A DNA stretch of 64,000 bases. Origin: Loktanella sp. PT4BL (lineage in GTDB: Bacteria > Pseudomonadota > Alphaproteobacteria > Rhodobacterales > Rhodobacteraceae). The DNA lies in assembly GCF_003201935.1 (NCBI RefSeq), contig NZ_QJJL01000003.1, positions 1 through 64,000 of the forward strand. The letters run 5' to 3'. Positions 51,606-63,321 of the stretch are shown here, piece by piece (the stretch's first letter is position 1; the number at the start of each line of letters is the position of its first letter). The notes beneath the pieces were generated by a model. That model was not told where the DNA came from. It ran no database searches and saw only the letters and a program-made list of their open reading frames with translations. The position numbers and the translations under genes are program-made.

Positions 51606-52540
51606 TCCGCATAATTGCCGCATGTTTGGGCATTGCTGCGGGCATGGCGCAGGGCCAAACGCTCGATTTTCCAAGCAACGCGAGCTTGCAGGAAGAGGTG
51701 ATCCGCCCTGCCGATAGTTACCTTTTGCCGCTGGGCATTTGGGATCAGGGCGCGATGCCTGCGCAAACTGTCGAAGGCCGCGTGATCCAGCAAGCCTGGC
51801 GGATCGCGGCGCCTGCGCTCACGACATTACAACTGGTGCGCCCGTTGCGCGAACAGTTGCGCAACGACCGCTATCAGATCATCTTTGAGTGCCAGACCGA
51901 GGCCTGTGGCGGCTTTGATTTCCGTTTTGCGGTCGAAACGCTGCCACCGCCGGACATGAGGATCAACATTGGTGATTTCCGGTTTCTTGCGGCTGAACGG
52001 GTCGGACAGGATGGGCCCGAGTATCTGACTTTGTTCATCAGCCGAACAGCGGAAGCAGGCTTTGTCCAAATCACGCATGTCGGTCCTGAAAGTGAGACCG
52101 CACCGCCGATTGCGCAGGCTGCTGCGTCACCCTTGCGTGCATTTGGCGCGGTATCCGACGCCACACTGTCCGAGCAACTTGATCAGGCCGGGCGCGCGGT
52201 CCTTGCCGATCTGAACTTTGAGACGGGTTCTGCCCAGCTTGCCCAAGGGGATTACCCGTCGTTGCGCGCTTTGGCAGATTATCTTGCAGATAGGCCGTCG
52301 CGGACGGTTGCACTGGTGGGACATACGGATTCATCGGGGGCACTCGACACAAATATCGCCTTGTCCAAACGTCGCGCAGCCTCTGTTTTGGAACGGCTTG
52401 TCAGCGACTATGGTGCAGACCGTGCACAGCTTGAGGCCGAGGGCATGGGCTATCTTTCGCCGCTTGCCTCAAATCTGACCGAAGCGGGCCGGACCGCCAA
52501 TCGCCGCGTCGAAGTGATCGTGACATCTACTGAGGAATGA
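51602..52540 (+). CDS. OmpA-family outer-membrane protein
   Basis: A 312-residue protein. A signal peptide (IIAACLGIAAGMAQGQ) leads an N-terminal region of about 180 residues of unknown fold with a Cys pair (FECQTEACGGFDF). The C-terminal OmpA domain binds peptidoglycan: LNFETGSAQL, LVGHTDSSGALDTNIALSKRRA and AGRTANRRVEV. It anchors the envelope to the cell wall. Confidence 0.9.
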   Translation: MIRIIAACLGIAAGMAQGQTLDFPSNASLQEEVIRPADSYLLPLGIWDQGAMPAQTVEGRVIQQAWRIAAPALTTLQLVRPLREQLRNDRYQIIFECQTEACGGFDFRFAVETLPPPDMRINIGDFRFLAAERVGQDGPEYLTLFISRTAEAGFVQITHVGPESETAPPIAQAAASPLRAFGAVSDATLSEQLDQAGRAVLADLNFETGSAQLAQGDYPSLRALADYLADRPSRTVALVGHTDSSGALDTNIALSKRRAASVLERLVSDYGADRAQLEAEGMGYLSPLASNLTEAGRTANRRVEVIVTSTEE

Positions 52541-52559
52541 TTGTCTTGGGGTCCTGACC

Positions 52560-53318
52560 CTAGGCATGTGCCCGGAGTGCTTTCTTCTGCAACGACGGCG
52601 TCCAGTTTACAAAAAGCGCCCGACCGTTTTGTTTTGCATAGTAAAGTGCGGCATCCGCCCGCCCAAGTAAGGTATCAATTGGGATCGCCGGTTGCGCCAT
52701 TACCGCACCGATCGAGAGCGTCACTGTCAGTTCGCCATGGGCCTCGGTCATAACTTTGATCGGTTGCGTCAGGCGCGTGCCGATAGACTGCGCAGTTTCC
52801 GGGGCTGCGTCCCTGAGATAGATCGCAAATTCCTCGCCTCCAAGGCGGCCCAACACATCATCCTGACGGATATTTTCACGCAGCTTGGCGGCGATGGCCT
52901 GCAAACATTTGTCCCCGGCTTGGTGCCCGTAGGTGTCATTGATGGCTTTGAACCTGTCGGCATCCAGCATCATAAGGACACCGGTGTTTTCGCGGGTCCG
53001 TGCCTTTGCGGCCAGATCAAAAAATGTGTTGCGGTTGTTCAGTCCGGTCAGCCCGTCCATGCGTGACAGATGCCATAGCTTTCGCTGCAGGCGTAACTGG
53101 AACATCGTGATGATAAAGAAGAACGTGATAATCGGGCCACCGACCACGATTGAATGAGCAAGGTAGAACCACAAAGAGTAGTATGCGCCACCACCAAAGA
53201 ACGTTGCGAAAGCGATATTCGCAACTGTGACAAACCCCAGCCACACCCCAAGGCGCACGATAAAACCAAGCGTGCTTTGCGGTGCCAGTAAGCGCATGAT
53301 CTGGTCCATCAGATTCAT
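52560..53318 (-). CDS. Membrane diguanylate cyclase (GGDEF)
   Basis: A 252-residue protein. Two membrane segments (GFIVRLGVWLGFVTVANIAFATFF and LAHSIVVGGPIITFFFIITMF) precede a GGDEF domain: MDGLTGLNNRNTF, GRLGGEEFAIYL (active-site GGEEF) and IPIDTLLGRADAALYYAK. The I-site R-x-x-D is not clear. It should make c-di-GMP. Confidence 0.93.
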   Translation of the reverse strand: MNLMDQIMRLLAPQSTLGFIVRLGVWLGFVTVANIAFATFFGGGAYYSLWFYLAHSIVVGGPIITFFFIITMFQLRLQRKLWHLSRMDGLTGLNNRNTFFDLAAKARTRENTGVLMMLDADRFKAINDTYGHQAGDKCLQAIAAKLRENIRQDDVLGRLGGEEFAIYLRDAAPETAQSIGTRLTQPIKVMTEAHGELTVTLSIGAVMAQPAIPIDTLLGRADAALYYAKQNGRALFVNWTPSLQKKALRAHA

Positions 53319-53375
53319 TCTCCGTCGTCCTTAGGACACCGGATAGGGCACATGCGTTACGATTGGTTTAAGACG

Positions 53376-53406
53376 AAAAAAAGCGCGACCAACAACACGG
53401 TCGCGC
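53376..53406 (-). terminator. Rho-independent terminator after LysR gene
   Basis: GCGCGACC (53383-53390) and GGTCGCGC (53399-53406) form a perfect stem. On the minus strand it is followed by seven T (53376-53382), after the LysR gene stop at 53434. Confidence 0.9.
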
Positions 53407-53433
53407 AAGTCTTTGAATAGACACCTTGGGAAA

Positions 53434-54339
53434 CTACCAGATCTCGGGGCCCTTGTCGGCAAAGGCGTGGGCCAGAAAATCTATGAATGCGCGCACCTTG
53501 GGCTGCGTAAAGCGACCTGGTGGATACACCGCATAGATGCCTTGTGTCTCAACCGGCAAATCGGGAATCGCGACTTCGACCAACCCTTTACTCATTGCAT
53601 CCGCATAAAGAAAACTTGGCAAATAAGCAATTCCAAGCCCGCCGATACAGGCGTTCAAGAGCGATTGACCATCATTCACGGTCAGCCAGCCCGCCGTGCG
53701 CACCTGCCGTTTTTCGCCCGACGGTGCGGTTAATTTCCAGACCGCGGAGTTCGCTTGGTTTGAATAATGCAGCAGCTTGTGCTCGTTCAGGTCGTCAATC
53801 TTTTCGGGGCGGCCATATTGCTTGAAATAAGCAGGGCTCGCGATCATGCGCTTTGTTGTTTCGGTCAGCTTACGGGCGCGCAGGGTGCTGTCTTCCAGCT
53901 CGCCAATGCGGACAGCCATATCAAAGCCTTCGGAAATCAATTCAACATAGCGGTTGTTCAACGCCATGTTCACAGTGATGTCGGGGAACTCGGACAGGAA
54001 TTCGCCCAGAACAGGCGACAGGTGGTTCACCCCGAAATCTGTCGCCACGCTGATACGCAGCAGGCCGGAAGGCGCGGATTGCATCGAAGTGACCAAAGCA
54101 TCGGCTTCGCCTGCGTCATTCAGAACACGGCGGGCGCGGTCGTAATAGGCAAGCCCGATCTCGGTCGGGCTGACGCGGCGGGTGGTGCGGTTCAGCAAAC
54201 GTGCCCCCAGACGGGCCTCAAGCGATGAGACGTGTTTGGAGACCGCAGATTTGGAAATTCCCATTTTCTTGGCAGCGTCCGTAAAGCCGCCCTGATCCAC
54301 AACTGTGGCGAAGGCCTCCATTTCGGTTAGACGATCCAT
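53434..54339 (-). CDS. LysR-family transcriptional regulator
   Basis: A 301-residue LysR protein. The winged helix MEAFATVVDQGGFTDAAKKMGISKSAVSKHVSSLEARLG is canonical. The effector domain contains HLSPVLGEFLSEFPDITVNMALNNRYVEL and GIYAVYPPGRFTQPKVRAFIDFL, as in the CrgA-like group. It is followed by a strong terminator. Its target is unknown; the nearest candidate is fadH upstream, in the same direction. Confidence 0.92.
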   Translation of the reverse strand: MDRLTEMEAFATVVDQGGFTDAAKKMGISKSAVSKHVSSLEARLGARLLNRTTRRVSPTEIGLAYYDRARRVLNDAGEADALVTSMQSAPSGLLRISVATDFGVNHLSPVLGEFLSEFPDITVNMALNNRYVELISEGFDMAVRIGELEDSTLRARKLTETTKRMIASPAYFKQYGRPEKIDDLNEHKLLHYSNQANSAVWKLTAPSGEKRQVRTAGWLTVNDGQSLLNACIGGLGIAYLPSFLYADAMSKGLVEVAIPDLPVETQGIYAVYPPGRFTQPKVRAFIDFLAHAFADKGPEIW

Positions 54340-54533
54340 GAAACTTCCTGACGCTGCTATTTGATACCGTTCCGCCCAACGTGGCAGTGAAATCGGGCAG
54401 GATTAGGACAAATGCCTGACAATACGGGGGTATGAATCCGCTTTGGTGACAACGCGGAAACAGCGGTTTTCAGCGAAATACCCTGTAAATTATGGGATCA
54501 GACGTGTCGTCACCCATGCCTTGCGTGGTCCGG

Positions 54534-56678
<2,145 letters not shown>

Positions 56679-56712
56679 CTACTCTGTGCCTGAATGACGA
56701 AAGGGGTTTACG

Positions 56713-57696
56713 ATGGAAGCCAGCTTTTCCCGCCGGAAACTGTTGACGCCAGACGAACTGCGGCAATTGTCCGAACGGTCCGACCTTCAAGGCGGGTTGC
56801 AAATGGCAAGCCACGTCGGGGCCATCGTGGTTGTCGCGCTGCTGCATGCGCAGGCGATGGGCACCGCATGGGTTTGGGTGACGGGGTTTGCTTTGGGTGT
56901 TCTGTTGAATTTCCTCTATGCCGCCCAGCACGAACTGTCCCATGCCACCGTGTTCAAGACCCGCAAACTGAATGAGGTCTTTGGCCGCATCATCGGCTTT
57001 GTACAGTTGTTCCCCCGCGACTTTGACCAGATCATGCATTTTGCCCATCACCAACACACCCAGGACTGGGAGCGTGACGGCGAACTGGTGCGCGAACCCT
57101 ACACGCTGACCACATATCTGCTTTGGCTCAGCGGTATCACCTACTGGCGCAACCGTGTCTTTGGCATCGTGCGCCGCGCGCGCGGGATCATTATTGAACC
57201 CTATATCCGCGCCGAGGAAGAGGCCAAAGTGATCCGTGAAAGCCGCCTGCATCTGGCAGGTTACGGTCTCATCGCGCTCGCTTCTGTTGCTGTGGGGTCT
57301 TGGGCCGCGCTGACCTTCTGGATTATCCCGATGGTGCTGACCAAGCCCGTTCACCAGTTGCAGAACACCATCGAACATCTGGGGCTGAGCCATGAGCCCG
57401 ACATCATGGAAAACACCCGCTCGACCCGCGCAAATGCGCTGCAACGCTGGCTGTGCTGGCAGATGCCCTATCATACGGCACACCATACCTTTCCCGTCGT
57501 CCCCTTCTGGAAGCTGCGGACATTGAACGACCGGATCGAGGAAAAGGCAGGCGAGGTCCACCGGATGGGCTGGCTGGAATTCCAGATCGAGGTGATCGGC
57601 AAACTGATGGCCAAAGACGAAAGCCAGTATCCGATGGATGAAGTCTGGATCATCCCGCGAAGCGGTGGCCGCGTGACGCGGATGCCAGCGGAATGA
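56713..57696 (+). CDS. Membrane fatty acid desaturase family protein
   Basis: A 327-residue desaturase. The three His boxes are present: AAQHELSHAT, MHFAHHQHTQ and YHTAHHTFP. Membrane segments flank them (HVGAIVVVALLHAQAMGTA, GFALGVLLNFLYA, LALASVAVGSWAALTFWIIPM). It could introduce a double bond or hydroxylate a lipid or carotenoid. An AAAGGGG lies 7 bp before the ATG. It is divergent from fadH, so the two may be co-regulated. Confidence 0.9.
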   Translation: MEASFSRRKLLTPDELRQLSERSDLQGGLQMASHVGAIVVVALLHAQAMGTAWVWVTGFALGVLLNFLYAAQHELSHATVFKTRKLNEVFGRIIGFVQLFPRDFDQIMHFAHHQHTQDWERDGELVREPYTLTTYLLWLSGITYWRNRVFGIVRRARGIIIEPYIRAEEEAKVIRESRLHLAGYGLIALASVAVGSWAALTFWIIPMVLTKPVHQLQNTIEHLGLSHEPDIMENTRSTRANALQRWLCWQMPYHTAHHTFPVVPFWKLRTLNDRIEEKAGEVHRMGWLEFQIEVIGKLMAKDESQYPMDEVWIIPRSGGRVTRMPAE

Positions 57697-57755
57697 GGCG
57701 GCGTGACGCAGCCCCGGGTTTGACCCGGCGGCTCTTGGCTGAGGTCGCGATAGGG

Positions 57756-57776
57756 GTCCCGGATCGGGTCCGGGAC
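57756..57776. repeat. GTCCCGGA hairpin repeat element
   Basis: GTCCCGGA (57756-57763) pairs with TCCGGGAC (57769-57776) in the 91-bp gap between the desaturase and isomerase genes. It resembles short dispersed palindromes seen in many alphaproteobacterial genomes. Confidence 0.5.
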
Positions 57777-57787
57777 TGCGTGGCGAT

Positions 57788-58630
57788 ATGCGGCAACTGA
57801 AGGTTTACACCTCGCTTTGGGCGATGCAGCCGCACGACCAGAGCGGCGTAAAGCTGCCTTATGATCAGGTGTGCGAAATGGTGGCCGTAGCCGGATTTGA
57901 CGGTATGGCGATTGATCTGGGGGCCTCCGACGTGGCCGTGGCCCATGCCGTACGTCCGCATATGGACGCGAACGGCCTGACCCCGCTGATCGTGGCATTT
58001 CCCAAGACGATTGAAAGCCTTGAAGACACGCTGCATATGGCCGCTGATTTCGGCGCGCCCTTTGTTGACGTGATCGGACAGGTGATGCCCATCGCCCTCG
58101 ACGATATGGTGCCAGTGATCGAGACATGGATGGGCATGGCCGACCGGATCGGGGTGCCCGTGCAGTTCGAGACGCATCGCAACTGCATCACCAACGACCT
58201 TTATACAACGCTGCAGCTGCTTGACCGTATCCCCGATATGAGGATTTGCGCGGACCTGTCGCATTACGTGGTGGATCGCGAATTCTGGTTTCCTCTGTCC
58301 GATCACGATCTTGGCCTGATGAGCCGCATCCTGAAAAGGTCAGACAGCTTCCAAGGTCGCGTGGCCTCGCGCCAGCAGATCCAGTTGCAACTGGATTTCC
58401 CGCAGCATCAGAAGTGGGTGGAACTTTTCAAAGGCTGGTGGCGCGAGGGCCTTGCCGACTGGCGCGTGCGCAACGCGTCGGGCGACTGCATCTTTGTCTG
58501 CGAACTGGGACCACCGGAATACGCGATGACCGGACCGGACGGCCGAGAGATGTCGAACCGCTGGGAAGAGGCGCAGGTGATTATGGCCTGGGTGCGCGAG
58601 ATCTGGGATGAACTGGGCGGGGACGGCTAG
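57788..58630 (+). CDS. Sugar phosphate isomerase/epimerase (xylose-isomerase-like TIM barrel)
   Basis: A 280-residue TIM-barrel protein of AP_endonuc_2 type. VPVQFETHRNCITNDLYTTLQLLDRIPDMRICADLSHYVVD contains the Glu/His/Asp metal-binding pattern of the superfamily. The substrate cannot be told. It follows the desaturase gene by 91 bp. Confidence 0.85.
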   Translation: MRQLKVYTSLWAMQPHDQSGVKLPYDQVCEMVAVAGFDGMAIDLGASDVAVAHAVRPHMDANGLTPLIVAFPKTIESLEDTLHMAADFGAPFVDVIGQVMPIALDDMVPVIETWMGMADRIGVPVQFETHRNCITNDLYTTLQLLDRIPDMRICADLSHYVVDREFWFPLSDHDLGLMSRILKRSDSFQGRVASRQQIQLQLDFPQHQKWVELFKGWWREGLADWRVRNASGDCIFVCELGPPEYAMTGPDGREMSNRWEEAQVIMAWVREIWDELGGDG

Positions 58631-58768
58631 GGAACGGGCGTGACAGAGAACATGACGCCAATATGCCCATCAGTACCCGGACAAACAGCCTTATCCAGTT
58701 TCGCACGTGTAGACATTGGGGGTCTGCGCATCTAGAGGCAGACGTGCTGTCATTTCTAAGGATCACTT

Positions 58769-59650
58769 ATGAATAGCAACGTCGCCGTCTGGACCATGAT
58801 CCGCAACGAAGACTACTTTCTTAAACTATGGGTCAGCTATTACGGGCAATTTATACCCCGCGAGAACATGTTCATTCTTGTCGACGGCGCAGACAGCATA
58901 TTGCCGGACGGGCTGGAAGGTTGCCAGATCATCACTTTCCCAAAAGGGAAAGTTGGTCCTGGCTGGGACAAGAAACGCTGGGAGTTTCTTTCGCATTTCG
59001 CCAGTGCGCTGACAGCACGATTTGATCTTGTCGTCGGCGGTGATGTGGACGAATTGATTGTCCTTGAGCCGCAGTTTGGAGATGATCCATTCGCGCATAT
59101 TCTTGCGGAGACAACAGCTCCGGTCATCTCACCCTTTGCCATCGAACTGGTGCACCGCGTCGACGTGGAAGCCCCTCTCGATCAAAGCCGTCCGGTACTG
59201 GCGCAAAGGGCTTTTGGCCGGATCAATATGTGGTATTCGAAGCCCTGCATTATCCGCGTCCCCATCCAGTGGAGCCTTGGGCAGCATTTCTCGACCCATC
59301 CCGAACTGCATTTGTCGCAGAAGCTGTTTCTCTTTCACTTGCGCTATGTTGATCATGACATGCTCATGCGGCGCCAAAACCTACGCAAGGCGCATGTATC
59401 AGATGCGGATGGCGCGCTTGTAAAGGATGTGGCCGGTGTAGGCTGGCAACAGGAGGCGAACCAAATCAGCGACTTTCTGCATAGCTTTGTAACACATGGC
59501 CAGCCAGTCGAGACGAATTTTGGATTTGGGCCGCTTCGCAAACGAATGTATCGCGAATGGGAAGAAGGGCGCGGCGGGTTTTGGAAACACGCACGCGTGC
59601 ATCGAATGACGACTTATCGGATACCCGAACGCCTCAGAGCAGCGTTTTAG
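58769..59650 (+). CDS. Glycosyltransferase, family-2 like
   Basis: A 293-residue protein with VAVWTMIRNEDYFLKLWVSYYGQFI at the start and GGDVDELIVLEP as a D-x-D metal site. This resembles glycosyltransferases of the GT92/family-2-like group. It may make a surface glycan. AAGGA lies well placed upstream. Its last 17 bp overlap the convergent FkbM gene. Confidence 0.8.
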   Translation: MNSNVAVWTMIRNEDYFLKLWVSYYGQFIPRENMFILVDGADSILPDGLEGCQIITFPKGKVGPGWDKKRWEFLSHFASALTARFDLVVGGDVDELIVLEPQFGDDPFAHILAETTAPVISPFAIELVHRVDVEAPLDQSRPVLAQRAFGRINMWYSKPCIIRVPIQWSLGQHFSTHPELHLSQKLFLFHLRYVDHDMLMRRQNLRKAHVSDADGALVKDVAGVGWQQEANQISDFLHSFVTHGQPVETNFGFGPLRKRMYREWEEGRGGFWKHARVHRMTTYRIPERLRAAF

Positions 59651-60569
59651 CGCCTTCGCTCGCTTGGGCTTGCCGCAATCGCCTTGGGCGATTGGCGGGA
59701 AGCATGGCACAGTATTCCATCACGTCAGCCTCTGATCCGATGCAATCTTTGGTTATCAGAAGATCCAGCACCGCAAGCGCCAAGTCGTAGCTCTGTATCA
59801 CAGCATCAGACAAAATCGCCAGATGCTTGAGCTGTTCAACAGTGAGGCTTTGAAGGTCGAGCAAGCTTCGAATGAAAATCGCGTCTCCGTCGACAAGCTG
59901 GTTCTGATGATATTTGGCCTGCAGGAAAGGCGAAAACCGGCGCGCCACATTAACTGCCTTCAAGGTATCGAACTTGTGCAGATAAAAGCCCGCATCTGAG
60001 AGTAAACGCATTTGCTCATGCATCAACGGCTGACCGACATAAAGGGGGATCGCCGCCACTTCGGTGAACACCATAAGCGCATCATGTAATTTGTCGGGGC
60101 CGTTCCTGAACACGGCCGCCTCGCCGCCCTGAATGTCGATCTTTATGAGGTCGGCATGTGGAATTTCGGCGATGTCATCAAGCCGAACGGTTTGCACCTG
60201 TACTTGTTCCGTCACTGTCATCATGCCCGCCCATTTCTCCAGATAAGCAATTGCAGCAGGGTTGGGGGGCAGTAATGATGTGAATCCACTATGGCGACAG
60301 ATATGCAGTGTGCTTTCTGTTCCATCTCCGACAGCATAGGGCAGCACGATGCGATTTGGACGATTTTCGGCCAACAAGGCCTCATAGGCCGAAGGCTGGG
60401 GCTCGAAGCAATAGACTTGTGCGAGGCCCTGCGTCAGCAACAAGTCATATGGCGACGGTTCAACAGGATTGGCGCCAATATCAATAATTGCGGTCGGGCG
60501 TTCAGGCGCAAGCATCTTGTGTAATTGCGTCCAGCGCTTTGCGTCCGTTTCATTGGGGGTCTCGGGCAT
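59634..60569 (-). CDS. FkbM-family methyltransferase
   Basis: A 311-residue methyltransferase. The SAM-binding site is IIDIGANPVEPSPYDLLL, with CFEPQPSAYEALL and the family motif LIKIDIQGGEAAVF. It may O-methylate a surface sugar. The 60-residue C-terminal part is unusual. Its position opposite the glycosyltransferase suggests a shared role in surface glycans. Confidence 0.88.
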   Translation of the reverse strand: MPETPNETDAKRWTQLHKMLAPERPTAIIDIGANPVEPSPYDLLLTQGLAQVYCFEPQPSAYEALLAENRPNRIVLPYAVGDGTESTLHICRHSGFTSLLPPNPAAIAYLEKWAGMMTVTEQVQVQTVRLDDIAEIPHADLIKIDIQGGEAAVFRNGPDKLHDALMVFTEVAAIPLYVGQPLMHEQMRLLSDAGFYLHKFDTLKAVNVARRFSPFLQAKYHQNQLVDGDAIFIRSLLDLQSLTVEQLKHLAILSDAVIQSYDLALAVLDLLITKDCIGSEADVMEYCAMLPANRPRRLRQAQASEGAKTLL

Positions 60570-60772
60570 GTAGCACTCTCAGCATCTGGTCGTTTATTGG
60601 GCTACGTGCCCATGGCGGCAAGTTTGCAGGACTGTGCCAGGCACGCAAGCCCGGTGGTTGGCGCCTGTATTGGGATTTGCATGACTTGTGAAGCAATTAC
60701 CATAGACAGCAGCCACGTTTCGGTTTCTTGCCGGAAAACCCAACCCGCGACAATTTCTGCCTCGAACCAAAA

Positions 60773-60800
60773 GACCCCACCGCTATCAAGCGATGGGGTC
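60773..60800 (-). terminator. Terminator after fasciclin gene
   Basis: GACCCCACCGCT (60773-60784) pairs with AGCGATGGGGTC (60789-60800), with one G-T type mismatch; on the minus strand CTTTTGG follows. It lies 71 bp after the stop at 60871. Nothing else is seen in the 60570-60870 gap. Confidence 0.7.
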
Positions 60801-60870
60801 GTGTGGTGCCGTTATGGGCAAACCGAGCGCAACTCCCGGGGAGAAGATGCGGTCGGGTGAGTGGCCTGGC

Positions 60871-61362
60871 TTATGGCAACAGAACAGCGTCAATCACGTG
60901 AATCACGCCGTTAGACGCGATGATGTCCGCTGTTGTCACTGTCGCGTTCTCAACGGTCACGCCGTTGCGGCCGTCGATGTGGACTTCTTCACCGTTGACG
61001 GTGGCAACGCTGAGGCGCTGACCTGCCAGTTGATCGGATGTGACTGCACCGGGTACCACGTGATATGTGAGGATCGCTGTCAGTTGGTCGATGTTTTCTG
61101 GCATCAGTAGTGTTTCAACGGTACCTGCTGGCAGTGCGGCGAAAGCTGCATCTGTTGGTGCGAAGACAGTGAATGGACCTTCGCTCTTCAATGTGTCTAC
61201 CAGACCGGCAGCGGTGACAGCGGCGACCAGTGTGTTGAAGTTGCCGTTGGAAGCCGCGATATCGACGATATCAGGCTCGCTCTCCATCATGGGTGCACAA
61301 GCAGCTGCAACAGCAACGCCAGCGGCGAGAATGGTAGATTTGATTGCAAAGCGACGGTTCAT
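60871..61362 (-). CDS. Fasciclin-domain lipoprotein
   Basis: A 163-residue protein. A lipobox ([10 protein letters not shown], Cys at about residue 22) predicts a lipoprotein. The FAS1 domain covers the rest: [36 protein letters not shown] (H1), YHVVPGAV and the final [13 protein letters not shown] (H2). FAS1 domains mediate adhesion or cell-surface contacts. Confidence 0.92.
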   Translation of the reverse strand: MNRRFAIKSTILAAGVAVAAACAPMMESEPDIVDIAASNGNFNTLVAAVTAAGLVDTLKSEGPFTVFAPTDAAFAALPAGTVETLLMPENIDQLTAILTYHVVPGAVTSDQLAGQRLSVATVNGEEVHIDGRNGVTVENATVTTADIIASNGVIHVIDAVLLP

Positions 61363-61491
61363 TGGGTGTTCCTTTCGTTCCCTGTTAACGCACTTGTTAC
61401 GGGGGGAGAGGTGCTCTGGTTGTCATTCTGACAATGAGTTTATCCGCTGTATTGTTTTGATCCGATGCGCGCTGCATTACGTAAGGCGAGG

Positions 61492-61857
61492 TCAGCTTTC
61501 GGCGCAATGTGCGCGAAATGCCTTCTTGAGAACCTCCAGTTCTCCACGCAATGCCGAAATTTCCGTGCGCAAGTCTTCTGCAACCGGTGCGCCGGCGATC
61601 AGGGTGAAACGGTCCAATGTAACGCCGCTTTGGTCGGTGATCAGAAAGCTGTGCACCCCATCCGCGATCATTGCCGCAGGGATCGGCACGGCAACTTGCC
61701 AGACATCATGTGCCGCATCATAGGTGCAATTCACTTGTGGCAAGGGCTGGCCAAGATGGGTGACCTGCAAAAGGGGTTGTTCTTGTCCGGCACCCGTCAG
61801 GTCGCCGTGCCAAACGCCTGCTTTGATCCGTGTGTTGATGAAATGCGCAGTGGCCAT
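61492..61857 (-). CDS. Hypothetical protein, possible beta-sandwich
   Basis: A 121-residue protein I do not recognise. It is rich in strands (FINTRIKAGVWHGDLTGAG, WQVAVPIPAAMIADGVHSFLITDQSGVTLD) and ends in a coiled-coil-like helix (LRTEISALRGELEVLKKAF). No signal peptide is seen. It lies 12 bp after the gene at 61870 and is probably co-transcribed. Confidence 0.6.
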   Translation of the reverse strand: MATAHFINTRIKAGVWHGDLTGAGQEQPLLQVTHLGQPLPQVNCTYDAAHDVWQVAVPIPAAMIADGVHSFLITDQSGVTLDRFTLIAGAPVAEDLRTEISALRGELEVLKKAFRAHCAES

Positions 61858-61869
61858 AGGGTCGTTTCC

Positions 61870-62643
61870 TCAGATATCAGCACGCGGATAGCGGCTGAGT
61901 GTCAGATCACGGATAGTCAGTTTGTTCATCGCGGGGCGTTCGATCATCAGATCAATCCACATCCGCTCGGCGCGCCGTTCATTCAGGCCGCTATAGGCGA
62001 GATCGAACTCGACCATCGTTTCCGCAGTATCATCCGGCAAGGTCAGCAGCACCTGTTCGGTGTTCGGGCCGTTCTTGACGTTCAGCCGCGCGTAGATGGC
62101 TGTCGGTCTTTCACGCGTGATCAGCGCCGCCAACCGGATCAGGTGGCGCTTGCGCAGCCCTTCACAGGACTCTTCGGGAACTTCGATCACAAGTGACAGA
62201 TAGCTGCCAGCAAAGTCGAAGGTCTCAAGCACGATCCCGAAAGGTGCAAGATCGGTGTCCTGAGTATTGCGGATCTGTCGGAGAATGATTTCGCCGCGAG
62301 GGCAGTCGTGAAAGATCACCAACTCATTGGTGATTTCCATCTTGGACAGAGCAGGTGCATGCGCCGGTAGGTCCGCAGCAGCCCGCCAAGGTTTTGGCCG
62401 CCACCCCCAGTCCGTGCCGGGCGGTTGGGGAAAAATGTCAGAGCCGATCCGTGGCAGTGCAAGCCTGCTGTCAGCGGCAAAGCGGAAGGCCTGAATGTGG
62501 CGCAGCAGTTTCTTGGCTGCTTCGTTCGCCTGATCCAGTGATGCAAGGTCGGTCGCTCCGACGGCTTTCGTCGCCTTTCGCCACCGCGCAATGCTGCGGC
62601 GTTGCAGGAACCTCGTGATGTGGCCTTGCAGTGGTAATGGCAT
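61870..62643 (-). CDS. Conserved protein, possibly DUF6478-like
   Basis: A 257-residue protein. It has a basic helical N-terminus (RFLQRRSIARWRKATKAV), then Trp-rich GTDWGWRPKPW and a long beta-rich part (NELVIFHDCPRGEIILRQ, VRLAALITRERPTAIYARLNVK). It resembles a conserved roseobacter family of unknown role, perhaps the one labelled DUF6478; this is from memory and uncertain. The last residues (LSRYPRADI) end 12 bp before the next gene. Confidence 0.6.
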   Translation of the reverse strand: MPLPLQGHITRFLQRRSIARWRKATKAVGATDLASLDQANEAAKKLLRHIQAFRFAADSRLALPRIGSDIFPQPPGTDWGWRPKPWRAAADLPAHAPALSKMEITNELVIFHDCPRGEIILRQIRNTQDTDLAPFGIVLETFDFAGSYLSLVIEVPEESCEGLRKRHLIRLAALITRERPTAIYARLNVKNGPNTEQVLLTLPDDTAETMVEFDLAYSGLNERRAERMWIDLMIERPAMNKLTIRDLTLSRYPRADI

Positions 62644-62705
62644 ATAAGCGGTCTTCTTCTATCAAAAGGGCAAGTTTGCCAAACAAAACGCGCGATGAAA
62701 ACTGC

Positions 62706-63317
62706 TCAGATTTCGGCTGGGCTGTCTGTCGCCGCGGCGGGTGGCGCCTGTACACCCGCAAGGATCTGTTTGAGCAAGGTCGCCCCCGGTCCGTCCTGAA
62801 GTGGCGATGCCGCCAAACCGCGCACACCGATAGTAACCAGTCGGCCGTTCACATTGGCAAAGGCGCGCCATTCTTCCCGTTGCAGACCGTCCAGCGGTGG
62901 TGGCCCCTGATCGGTGAAATGGATCATGACCTGATCATTGAAGGCCTGCGTGGACAGGACATTCACAGCATCGGGATTGTTCGCTTTCGTCAGCAGGCGG
63001 ACACCGTCATCCGTGATGAGAAAATCCCGCAGGCCGATTTCGTCCGTGGCAATGCGCCCGCTGTCGGGGGGGCCCACCTGTATGGTTGCGATACCCACGA
63101 TTTCGGGCGCGGCGGTGCTGTGGCCCAATGTGGCGCAGGACGCCAACATCGCAAAATCCTTTGCAAGTTGGCTTGATCGAGGATCAACACAATAGCCAGC
63201 GGGCGCTGTGGCAATAACAGCGCCCTGACCAAGCGAAACAGACTGTGTCACCTGATCAATCGGGGTGCAGGCCGTCATGGCTAGCACCCCGAAAACGACA
63301 GCGTTGGCACGGATCAT
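62706..63317 (-). CDS. Putative lipoprotein
   Basis: About 203 residues from the ATG at 63317 (MIRANAVVFGVLAMTAC); the frame is open to 63359, which would overlap ilvD. The lipobox LAMTAC predicts a lipoprotein. The mature part has GYCVDPRSSQLAKDFAMLASCATLGH with two conserved Cys, then a strand-rich region with TDQGPPPLDGLQREEW. I do not recognise the fold. It starts 4 bp after the ilvD stop. Confidence 0.7.
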   Translation of the reverse strand: MIRANAVVFGVLAMTACTPIDQVTQSVSLGQGAVIATAPAGYCVDPRSSQLAKDFAMLASCATLGHSTAAPEIVGIATIQVGPPDSGRIATDEIGLRDFLITDDGVRLLTKANNPDAVNVLSTQAFNDQVMIHFTDQGPPPLDGLQREEWRAFANVNGRLVTIGVRGLAASPLQDGPGATLLKQILAGVQAPPAAATDSPAEI

Positions 63318-63321
63318 GCCG

